From Agelaius tricolor (taxonomy: Eukaryota > Chordata > Aves > Passeriformes > Icteridae), in the NCBI GenBank assembly GCA_023055355.1, contig JALJCS010000004.1, positions 20,300,244 to 20,364,243 on the forward strand: a DNA stretch of 64,000 nt, read 5' to 3'. Below, piece after piece: positions 54,216 to 63,800 of this stretch. A program made the position numbers and the translations under genes. Position 1 is the first letter of the stretch. Each line of letters opens with the position of its first letter. Under the pieces are notes generated by a model. It saw only the letters and a program-made list of their open reading frames with translations, had not been told where the DNA came from and made no database searches.

Positions 54216-54682
54216 AACTTGATAATATAATCCTATCTATTTGCCTTGTGAAGATAAGTGTTTGACTAGAAACCCACACTTTGGAAATGCTTGTGAAGAA
54301 ACCCTAGATTTGGATTTTAACATACTACTATTCTGTCAAAATATAAGGCTAAAATCAATGCCAAAAGAAAACAAGACAATGACATCAAGTATTTAGATCA
54401 ACAGAACCAACTAAAGAACTTCTGTTTGACAAATGTAAAAATTTACACCCGCATTTCTAATAAGCTTATATTTCCCTTCCCTATGCCCTGTAAAAACTAA
54501 AATTAAAGGTTGCAAAGGAGGGAAACAAACCTACTCACATGAAGTCGGAACAAGAGTTGTAAGTTTGGTTTAAGAAAAATAGCTCAGCAACTTTATATTG
54601 ACAGCAACTTGACACTGTTAACTAGCTGGTAAGAAAGAGTCTAACAAAATACAGCAGATTGAATACTAGTAAGTTTCTTTAC

Positions 54683-54931
54683 CTAGCCATTCCCAGGCTG
54701 GAAAAGTTGGAAGGAACTATCAGAATATCAAGCCTGGAAAAGGGGTGGGTACCCAGTGTGGCATAAGCAGCTGAGAGGCACTGAGGAACTAGCTGAAGCA
54801 AATATTCTTCACAGCTTTCCATAAGGCACCAGGGAGCAAAGACTCTATAAGGAATGACTGCTTGCAACCTGGCTGCAGGATTTTGGAAACGGCAGGGATA
54901 TTCCACATGACCACAGATTTCTTCATGCCAC
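54683..54931 (-). CDS. AOPEP: AOPEP internal exon B: start of the catalytic domain
   Basis: This 249-bp exon runs from the acceptor gtattttcag|G to the donor GCTAG|GTAAAG. Its first G completes the AG left by the previous exon to give Arg, followed by 82 codons and two carried bases (AG). The peptide includes CGHVEYPCRFQN, IPYRVFAPWC, LSAAYATLGTHPFSRLDILI and ends VPSNFSSLGMA. The PFSRLDILIVPSNFSSLGMA segment aligns with the strand and loop that precede and include the GxMEN exopeptidase motif of other M1 enzymes. Here the motif reads GMA, with the following Ser supplied by the next exon. In most M1 enzymes the Glu of GxMEN binds the substrate N-terminus; aminopeptidase O appears to lack it as a family trait. 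The flanking introns are 4690 bp (upstream) and 40458 bp (downstream). Confidence 0.95.
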
Positions 54932-56133
54932 CTGAAAATACAAAACAAAACAAAACAATACTTAATTGCGTTATCAGAAATGTGCACAACTAACTATGCT
55001 AAGACAAGGATATTCTCTAGATATCAGAATGACAGAATTAATTTCCATAGAATCAGCTGACTTGCACTCTCACCCAGTTCACACATGTAGCACTTTGAAA
55101 CACTCATTACTACATCTGAGTAGAACTCATAACTAAAGAGACTAGTCACACCCTGTTTTTATAACAGATATGCATCAAAAGAATAAGTGCTCAAAATATA
55201 TGTAAAGAGAACTAATAAGAATACAAAAATATTTACTCAGAAAATTCCTATTCAAACTTGGCTATGAAAATAATATTCTATGCATATTAACATAACATTA
55301 ATACAAGTATTTTAGGTTCAATTGCAATGTAATTCCAGGAGGGATTTTTTTCTGTTGTTGATCTTACTAAAATTCTCCAATAGCTTCAAGTAATTTTTTT
55401 TATTATTATTAAATAAAAAACCCAGTTTAGGCCTATAATGCTAGACATTCAATAGTACCACATAAAGCCAACCTTACTTTATGGAACTTTTACAGGATAT
55501 TTAGAGCTCTAGCAGGAAGAAAGGAGGGATAAATCAAATCCTTTCTAAACACTGAATCATATACCTTCACAATAAGTTATCTGCCCAAATAGATTCTTAT
55601 CTAAACAGAAATCAGCTTCATGTTTTCACCTGTTAGCCTAAGTTCTCTCCAGTGCACAGCCTCTCCTTGGTTTGAAACTCCAGTTTAAGTAATCTAGTTC
55701 TACTATGCCTCAACAGGCAAAGCACCTAGCATTGCCCAAAGCACTTATGCTTGGAAGATTGTGCTGACACAGAAAACAAAATGATGACATGTAGAAAAGG
55801 ATGAGATTTGGCTGAAGTATTAACACTCTAGCACCTTACATAAGCCTTTCTGTCAAAGAAGTGGACTCTATGTCCTTTCATTGACTACATATGCAAAGAA
55901 TCCACATCCATTGCACACAATTTTTTTTTTAAGGGTGGTTTAATCTAGTATATTTCTACTCTAAAACAATGTCACTTTGCATTTTATTATCAGAGTTGAG
56001 ATTAGGCAGGAACATGAAAGCTAGCACCGTATCTCTTATAAAGACTGCCAATTCTTTAATGACCACAAGGATATAAAAAGTTATAAACTTCACAGCTCCA
56101 TTTAACATTTACTTTGATACAGCCTCCTTAGGT

Positions 56134-56250
56134 CAAACTCACTGGCACCTGGATACAAATTACATTACAAGTAAAACTTACTGGCACCTGGAGACAAATT
56201 GCATTACAGGTAAAACTCACTGGCACCCGGACACAAATTACATTACACAT
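56134..56250. repeat. 39-bp unit in three tandem copies
   Basis: Three adjacent copies begin near 56134, 56173 and 56212, each with actggcacc(t/c)gga and acaaattacattaca. They differ by a few substitutions. Confidence 0.93.
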
Positions 56251-56373
56251 TTCAACAGCTTCTTTCAGAATTCCTTTCTCTTCCTGCTACCCTAGACTTT
56301 ATCTCCACTATCTTATCTGAGACACATGCCTAACATTCTATCAACACCAAGCCAGAATAATCTTCTGCACCAA

Positions 56374-56419
56374 AATCAATAAATAAATTAATAATTAATA
56401 ATAAATAAATAAATAAATT
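56374..56419. repeat. (AAAT)n / (AAT)n simple repeat
   Basis: The run aataaataaattaataatta continues as aataaataaataaataaatt. Confidence 0.9.
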
Positions 56420-56938
56420 CCTATAACCAAATGTGCTGTATTTTGGAGAGGAATACATCTTCAGCTTATTCTTGCAGAGGCAGTCATATTATAAACATAT
56501 AAGTAGCAAAGAAATAAACACAAAGCAATTTCTAGAAGCTCATCAAACCTATAAATTATTTCAAAATTACAATGGATATTTCTTAATCATCCTATGTAAA
56601 GTATGAAATTTTTTTTCTCAAGATTAACTAGCATTTTTTAACCAAAATCGGTCAAGCTGCAAACCATTAGAATAATTAAATTTTAAATTCCAACAAAAAC
56701 ATCCATTTTAAGTCCTCAAGTTCCAAAGTCTCACTAAATCCAGTCTTAGTGCTAACAAAGTATTTTTCAAAACAGCTGTCTAAAAGACAAGTATTTTTCC
56801 AGCAAAGTTTCAAACTGAGTAACATGAAAATGTTAAACACTTAAATAATAAAGTTAAATAAATTAATAAATAATGAAGTTAAATATATGAAAACTTATAA
56901 CCCAAATCACCTTCTACAATAAAATAGCAATTCCTGTT

Positions 56939-57498
56939 GATGTGGGAAGAGTAGTGGATCTTGTTTGCCCAGACTTTTGCAAACCACTGGCCAGAGACAA
57001 ACAGGCAACATACAAACTGGATGGGTGGTCTGCAAGATGGGTGCAAAAACTGATGCACAGGCCACACTCAGAGAGTGGTGATCAGTGGTTTTCACTAAGG
57101 CTGCCAGCTTGTCACATGTGGAGTTCCCCAAGAAATTGTGTTGGGCCCCACACTGTTCAACATCTTCACAAACATTCTGGGGGATGGATTTGAAAGCACC
57201 CTCACCAGGTTAGCTGTTGAGGTCGACACATCGGAAGGGAGAGGCATCTCAGAGACCTGTACAGGCTGAAAGGGTGGGGCTGGCCAGAGCAGTGTGAGGT
57301 GCAGCAGAGACAAGGGCACAGCCCTGCACCTGGGGTGGCACCACCGCAGGGCCCAGCACAGGCTGTGACCCGCCCGTCTGGGGAGCAGCCTTGCTGAAAG
57401 GGACATGGAGGCTCAGGGGACAATCTCCTGACCATGAGTCACTGTGGCACTGCAGCTATGAGGGCAATCAGGGTCTGGGCTGCAGCTGCAGGGGCTCT
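56939..57498 (+). mobile_element. CR1 LINE fragment, reverse-transcriptase region, left of the minisatellite
   Basis: Forward-sense CR1: gatgtgggaagagtagtgga is the conserved stretch encoding D-x-GRAVD-V-Y-DF. It is followed by actggatgggtggtctgcaa, gagagtggtgatcagtggtt, ggagttccccaagaaattgt, tgttcaacatcttcacaaac, and further down ggcacagccctgcacctggg. Small deletions and frameshifts show it is inactive. The CR1 resumes after the tandem array at about 58515. Confidence 0.9.
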
Positions 57499-58514
57499 GG
57501 CAGACAGGGACCCTGGGCCCTGGGCTGGCAGACAGGGACAGAGCGGATCAGCACTGGTGGCAGACACGGACAGAGAGGATCAGCACCGCTGGCAGACAGG
57601 GACAGAGAGGATCAGCACCAGTGGCAGACAGGGACAGAGAGGATCAGCACTGGTGGCAGACAGGGACAGAGAGGATCAGCACCGGTGGCAGACAGGGACA
57701 GAGAGGATCAGCACCGGTGGCAGACAGGGACAGAGAGGATCAGCACTGGTGGCAGGAAGGGACAGAGAGGATCAGCACCGCTGGCAGACACGGACAGAGA
57801 GGATCAGCACTGGTGGCAGACAGGGACACAGAGGATCAGCACTGCTGGCAGACAGGGACAGAGAGGATCAGCACTGGTGGCAGACACGGACAGAGAGGAT
57901 CAGCACTGGTGGCAGACAGGGACAGAGAGGATCAGCACCGCTGGCAGACAGGGACACAGAGGATCAGCACCACTGGCAGACAGGGACAGAGAGGATCAGC
58001 ACTGCTGGCAGACAGGGACAGAGAGGATCAGCACTGGTGGCAGACAGGGACACAGAGGATCAGCACTGCTGGCAGACAGGGACACAGAGGATCAGCACTG
58101 GTGGCAGACAGGGACAGAGAGGATCAGCACCGCTGGCAGACAGGGACAGAGAGGATCAGCACCACTGGCAGACAGGGACAGAGAGGATCAGCACCGCTGG
58201 CAGACAGGGACAGAGAGGATCAGCACCGCTGGCAGACAGGGACAGAGCGGATCAGCACTGGTGGCAGACAGGGACAGAGAGGATCAGCACCGGTGGCAGA
58301 CAGGGACAGAGAGGATCAGCACCGGTGGCAGACAGGGACAGAGAGGATCAGCACTGGTGGCAGACAGGGACAGAGAGGATCAGCACTGGTGGCAGACAGG
58401 GACAGAGAGGATCAGCACTGGTGGCAGACAGGGACAGAGAGGATCAGCACCGCTGGCAGACAGGGACACAGAGGATCAGCACTGCTGGCAGACAGGGACA
58501 GAGAGGATCAGCAC
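57499..58514. repeat. 32-bp minisatellite, 30 full units plus a partial one, inside CR1
   Basis: A partial, diverged unit at 57499 precedes a strictly periodic array starting at 57527. Units of exactly 32 bp follow without a single insertion or deletion up to 58486, and a 28-bp partial unit ends at 58514. The core is ggcagacagggacagagagg followed by atcagca and a variable ccggt/ctggt/ccgct-type end. The array is G- and A-rich on the plus strand. All three plus-strand frames stay open because the unit has no stop and 32 is not a multiple of three. The open frames are therefore a by-product, not genes. Confidence 0.98.
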
Positions 58515-58867
58515 ACCCCGAGCACAGCTCGTCGGGCAGCGCCCACGGGAAGCAGCACCTCTCCTGCTGGGCCTCACAATTCAAGGAAGACACAAAAATG
58601 AACAAAGGGCTGCAGAACCTGCCCTGTGAGGAAAGACAGAATGAGCTAGGCCTTTCCAGGGAAGAGGAAAGAGAATCTCATCACAGTGTTTCAGTACTTG
58701 AAGGGCATCTACAAAGGGCATAGAGTCGCTCTCTTCACAACGAGCCACATGGCCAAGACAAGGGTAAATGGGTGTTAGATATCTTTATCTAAGCTCCTTC
58801 CCATGAAAGAATGGACCAGATGAACTTTCAAGGTCCATTACAACCTGGGTTGTTCTGTGGTGCTATG
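58515..58867 (+). mobile_element. CR1 LINE fragment, 3' part, right of the minisatellite
   Basis: Forward-sense CR1 continues after the array: acctgccctgtgaggaaaga, agaatgagctaggcctttcc, cagtgtttcagtacttgaag and the 3' end ggtccattacaacctgggtt, then ttctgtggtgctatgat, which is a decayed version of the CR1 terminal octamers. The order is consistent with one CR1 insertion later split by growth of the tandem array. Confidence 0.88.
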
Positions 58868-59621
58868 ATAAGAATCTGAAAAGCTGAGAGTAATATATGA
58901 GGAAATCAAGTCCCATCTCTGAGACTTCTGCTAACTAAGGTGAATACATGTGAAAGCAAATGATATTTTTACAGAAACTTTTCTATCTTCAAATCTTATT
59001 TTCAGGCATATATTGTTCTGCTCATCTACCACTCGTTCATAATTCAAACTTAATGAGTTTTAACAAGACTGGGAGAAGGAACAGATGTGTCCAAAATAAT
59101 TACATTTCTACTAGTTTGGTCAAAATCAGCTAAGAATCATTGGTCTAACTCTATTTTATGGGACCACTGTACTAGATCTTTCATGTATCTGGTCATTACA
59201 TGTCATCCCAGGCAAACCATTGCACAGGCCAGCTCTAACTGGGCAATGAGACTGGAGCAGAACAAAAAAGTAGTCAATATTATAGCAGGAGTCATTAGCT
59301 ATCCAGAATGGACTGAGTCAAGTATTTTAAGAAACAAGACAGCACCTGGCATTGCTGCAGCAGAGTGTTAAGTATACAGGATACAAATCTAGCAGACAGT
59401 GGAATTTACAAACCCTGTTGCTCACTAAGTAGCAACACATAAAAAGAACCACTCCCATGAAATAATGCCTTTGGAATTATTTTCCTGTCAAGATTTTTCT
59501 GTTCAGATTAAACAAGTTCTACTTTGATTCCTCTGCCAATATGACTCATTTTCACATTCCACAGAATAAATGGAAATGTTACCCATATATCTAAATTTTC
59601 AATAATATTATAAACACCAAC

Positions 59622-59784
59622 CTTAAATCAGTTTGTGATGATGGCAAGGCAAATTCAGTGTTTGTTCCAATAGCAGCTTTTTGTTTGAAGGACTGCTGTT
59701 TAACTTCCTGCCAGCACCCCACAGCAATAGTGAAGGTGGATGCTGGCATTGGCATAGACACATAATAGTACCAGCTCAAGATAC
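59622..59784 (-). CDS. AOPEP: AOPEP internal exon A: end of the N-terminal beta domain
   Basis: This 163-bp exon encodes about 54 residues and is the most 5' exon visible. Its acceptor is a pyrimidine-rich tract ending in tttacag just above 59784, and its donor is AAG|GTTGGT at 59622/59621. The first two bases complete a codon begun in an upstream exon outside the window, and the exon ends with two bases (AG) of the next codon. The peptide contains SWYYYVSMPMPASTFTIAVG, the last strands of the M1 N-terminal domain before the catalytic domain. It corresponds to the segment ending CYLIALVVG in leukotriene A4 hydrolase. The second half of the exon, rich in Gln, Lys, Ser and Thr, looks like a loop and is poorly conserved against the mammalian protein as I remember it. 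The donor is weaker than those of the other exons. Confidence 0.93.
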
Positions 59785-62700
59785 CTGTAAACAAAAGAAC
59801 ATTTGTACAGACTCATGAGTCTTACAGCACATGTTGGGTACTTGACATTTTCATGTACTTGACATTTTGGGCCAAACCTCCCACCTTACATCCTGGTATT
59901 TTTGTGGAGGAAGTAAAAATAATTGCATTGAGAAACATAAGAACAGTTGTATGTAACCACCACGGATTCTGTGTTCTGTCTACTTACACCTACAACTTTG
60001 CTCTTTCTGCTGATGTCTTTGCCTGTAAATAAATCATCCATAGGTGGGATGTTATTAATGCAACTTAACATGATTGTACTGTCACTACCCAAGAATTACA
60101 TCAGACATGAAATCTAGTAACACCTTTAAATACAAAATATTAAAATTTAAGTCTTTCAGCCTTGTATCTACTGTCTTATGATTTTGTCTTGTCTGTGTTA
60201 TTATTTCACACAACCCAAAACCTTTCCTTTGTGTTCTGAGCAGTACCAAACTGATAGGCAAGTTCTAACAAATAACACTAATGTTTGTGAATTGGACCTG
60301 GCTATTTGAGGTACGTAATATATCAACCAGGCAGTAAGAAATCAAAGCTGAGACACAGATGAGATGTTACCTAAGTCAGCAACTTGGTCATGTTACCCCA
60401 TGAGGGTGCTAAAACAAGACAAGAATCTATTAGAAGGTAAAAATATGCTAAGTTCTATCATTATGGGAACAGAATGTGGGGAGACAAGGAGTATGGCATA
60501 GGATTATTGTATGTACCAACACATTTTTATAAGATGGATGATTTAGAACAGCATACTTTTCATTAATACAAATGTTGCTTAGATTTTCTGTTTGTCCCTT
60601 TAAAAAGGATATAGCTTAAGAATCACATCCATGCATTAATGTATGGTCATAATACAGTTACTACACCATACTAGCAGATTCATTATCTTGAAGTGCGCCT
60701 AGCATGAGTTACAATCTGATGATTCATGTGCAAATAACTGTAGCTAGGGCAACGTGAAAACATACAAACTTCAGTTATTTTGAGAGAACCTTACTACTTG
60801 TTCTTTTGCAAAAGTACTCTGACTAGGACTATGACACACTACCAAAAGGGAAAAAAAAGAAAAAAAACCCACAACTAAGTGGAAACCACAAGGCACAGAG
60901 GAAAGGAAATAGACAACTGCTACAAAGCATCACTTGATTTCCTACCTTAATGACCTAAGAAGGTCAGGCTGTCCAAAGGAAGGACAAAGAAAAAAATCTT
61001 TAGTTTAGCCTCGACAAGTTTACCACCTCCTATTTAGTATGACAAAGCAATACCATTTGTGAAGTCTTCTGGGAGGCAGATAAAGTCTTTGCCTCTTATA
61101 TGCACTAGAAATCACTTATACTCCTTCACCCCATTCCACTTTAGGCAACATCCATCAAAAACCTTTTGTCAGTATTGTCAGGTGAACATATATTACTCCT
61201 GTAATTTTCCTAAGCTCCTGTTAGTATGTAAGCAGAATGGACTTATTTGCTCCAAACACATTAAGAATAAGGAGGATAACTTTGCCAAATTTCACTCCGC
61301 CTTTTGTTTTTTTATTATTATTATTAACTTAACAAAGTTACAAATAAGCCAAGACAAGCAAATTCCACCTTGAGAGAAAAAGGTCATCCACGGCAGCAAC
61401 AACATATTATTTCAGAATACCAAATTCCTGATGTACAGAGTGTCATTGATAGACACTGTGCTAAAGGCCCAAGCCTACACAGATTGTAGTTAGTAACAAT
61501 TTTGCCATTAACTTACATACATACAGGACAAGGTTCAGTGGTTCTGCACTTAGTGTTACATCTAAATGCTATAAAGCATTACTAAAAGCTCCATGTAGTT
61601 ATGTTAATTGTAAAAACTTAAGAATTAAATAACATTGGAGAAAGTTGTAATCGAAAAACTGTCATGTGTTTTCAACTATGTTCTGAAAAAAGAATGGAAG
61701 TCAAAAAGCAGTTATAGAAAAGTGTTCCAAATGGCATGAGGTATAAAGGAGAAGGCTCTCACAACCGTGAGATTGTCTAAAAGGAAAGGGTGTTGGCCTG
61801 CTAGGTAGAGATCAGAGAGTGTTACAGTGAGGAACAAGTTTAGTAAGACAGGCTAGAGCAAGCAAGATGGTTTTTTTCCCTAAAAAACACTCCACAAACA
61901 GCTTGAACAAAATGTCTAAAAGGCAAGGCAATCAGATTAGCAGTCCAGAGAGAAAAACAGCATGTACTGCATTCAGAAATCTATACAAATTAGCAAGGAG
62001 AAGAATATTTAGAGCTGACCTAATGCAAAAAGAGTGAAGGTACCAAAGCCCGTTTTACTTTGGAAGGATTTTAGAAATCATGTGGATCTATGGATCCTCC
62101 TAGAGCAAGATCCAAGTTTTATAATGTCTCTGCATATCTACCCAGGGCTCAGTCCACTTCCTGCAGTGCTTTTTGATGTCAAGAACTATGTAGAATACCT
62201 ATATATTTATCCTACAGTTGTTGACTGAAATCACAAGCATGGGCATGACAAGTGAGTTCTCCCATAGAATCCTTCAGGCTGGAAAACAGTGCATTTGCTG
62301 ATCAGTGACTGAAAAGGTCTTTTTGCTGGCAGAAGTTCCCTCTGGAGAGAACCATGAAGCATTGTCTCAAAGACAGCTCAACTAACTCAAGTAACCTTGT
62401 GTCTTCTCTCACTACTGATAAGATTGTCTCCCAGCCTGAACTCTCCCATAACTTCACTTCCTTCCTTACACTGTTTTCACATCAGTGGACTTTGTTTTGT
62501 TTTTCCTTCATCTGTATCCTATGAACTATCCCAGCACATAGATTGGGATTGTAAACTCGCTCAACTCCTTTTTGCTGCTCTCCCCATCCTCTGGCTGCAT
62601 TGTGCTTTTCAGTGTCAGCCTTGGAGACAGCTCCATCTCCAGGATAACAGAAAACAGTGCAGCTGAAACGTGGTTTTCTTTACCAAACATGGCATTTTGT

Positions 62701-63408
62701 ACCATAAAAACATCTTCAGACTAAGTGAGAACACATTGGGAAAAACAAAAGGTTGGGCTGGGATTAGTCCATAGGAAAAATAAAACTAGATCACCCCAGT
62801 CCTTGTACTTGTAATGTAATTTTAAAACAACTTGATTCTTGCACATAATTCTTTTAGGCAATTATAATATATTCAAAACATTTTGTTATTTTCCCTACCT
62901 GTGAGTCTGAAATTTTTTTTTCAGTTTTGAAAAGCAAATCTATTGTGTCATAACTGCACTAATCATGCAGCAACAATCACCTATTCTATGAGTTAAAAGT
63001 GAAAAACTTTCCATGCAAATATTTAACAAGAGCAGGAATTTTAATCTATTTATAATTGTGCAAAAGAGCAATTTAAAGATCGTTTATTTCTCCTACTTGA
63101 AATAATAATGAAGAATGATGTAATTACTTCCTAGAATTTTTAATGCATTCAGCTATCTTTGAGATCGCTAGAATTGTTTGAGTCTTATAGAGTTCATTAT
63201 AACTGAAAAAATGCCAAAGATATATCTGTTAATGCCAGATGCAAGGACATTATGAACATTTTTACTTACCAGTATATTTTTTGTCAAATAGTTTGCAGTT
63301 ACACAAACACCACAAAATAGACCTGATGTTTACTATTTACTAAAACCCACAAAGTTCGACTACCTTTACAGAAAAGGAGAAATAGCCCAACAGCAACAGA
63401 TATACTAA

Positions 63409-63438
63409 TTTATATATTAGCTAGTGCTAATATATAAA
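63409..63438. repeat. Perfect inverted repeat, 13-bp arms, 4-nt loop
   Basis: tttatatattagc at 63409-63421 and its exact reverse complement at 63426-63438 are separated by tagt. Confidence 0.9.
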
Positions 63439-63495
63439 CATGCAGCTAAATAAGTAGTTATGTAAAAACTACTCTATGGCTGGAGCACCAGGACT

Positions 63496-63525
63496 AGTTT
63501 CTGAAAGCTCCAGCTTTCAGAAACT
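63496..63525. repeat. Perfect inverted repeat, 14-bp arms, 2-nt loop
   Basis: agtttctgaaagct at 63496-63509 and its exact reverse complement at 63512-63525 are separated by cc. Confidence 0.95.
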
Positions 63526-63764
63526 CTTTGTGACTTGTAGTGATTTTTTAATCTCATCTGAAAACCAGAATTCCCCATAGAGCTCCCTCACATTCATGCC
63601 AGAGCATTAGTTCAGCACTGGGTCAGAAGGATGACTAGCACATGACAAGCTCTCAACTACCATGCTGCAGACCCTGATACATCCTGGAGATCAACCAACA
63701 CAAGTATTGCACTCTTTTGTTTCGCCTTGTGGACAGTGAGGAGCACAAGCAAAGGAAACAGTAG

Positions 63765-63800
63765 TGTAGTTAGCAGCAAAGGCTGCTGCTACTAACTACA
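63765..63800. repeat. Inverted repeat with a 3-nt duplication in one arm
   Basis: tgtagttagcagc at 63765-63777 is mirrored at 63785-63800 as gctgcta plus ctaactaca, with the shared cta present twice. Confidence 0.85.

Larger units (their letters stand above)
14225..54682 (-). other. 40.5-kb AOPEP intron between exons B and C
   Basis: This giant intron separates the GMAS-loop exon from the zinc-site exon. It contains CR1 fragments at about 14306-14620, 16866-17353, 19867-20605, 43463-43768, 46195-46600 and 53215-54215. It also has a possible SINE head near 26.0 kb, a possible LTR remnant at about 48.84-49.13 kb, TA and GATA microsatellites, and hairpins at 14971-14997 and 32210-32256. The long stretches 20.6-43.4 kb, 46.6-48.8 kb and 49.2-53.2 kb are otherwise AT-rich and featureless to my reading. 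They could contain conserved noncoding elements that only cross-species alignment would show. No host gene nested on either strand was recognised. Confidence 0.8.
54932..59621 (-). other. 4.7-kb AOPEP intron between exons A and B
   Basis: This intron contains a 39-bp tandem triplication (56134-56250), an AAAT microsatellite (56374-56419), and a plus-oriented CR1 copy interrupted by a 32-bp minisatellite (56939-58867). The rest is AT-rich and unremarkable. The CR1 and minisatellite form a clear GC-rich block against this background. Confidence 0.85.
6567..59784 (-). other. AOPEP: AOPEP gene, internal part (six exons and five complete introns)
   Basis: This span runs from the first to the last AOPEP exon visible in the window, and the gene continues off both ends. 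AOPEP is an M1-family zinc aminopeptidase that removes N-terminal residues from peptides; the human enzyme has been reported to convert angiotensin III to angiotensin IV. Identification rests on six exons that occur in the right order on one strand, have compatible splice phases (2, 2, 0, 2, 0, 0 bases carried over at the successive donors), and encode blocks I recognise from the family: YYYVSMPMPASTFTIAVGCW, VEYPCRFQN, HEIAHAWFGLAIGARDWTEE, LLRWRRLRDEVQ, VHYLKGYFLLR and FHGQLVLSQ. The reading frame is intact throughout, which argues for a functional gene rather than a pseudogene. Confidence 0.95.

Noticed and set aside
57499..58514. CRISPR-like array
   Set aside because: There are no unique spacers between repeats, units are directly contiguous, and the context is a vertebrate intron.
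57391..58723. Three long overlapping plus-strand open frames encoding a repetitive Arg/Gln/Asp-rich protein
   Set aside because: They exist only because a stop-free 32-bp unit is tandemly repeated. No splice, promoter or homology support exists, and three frames cannot all be genes.
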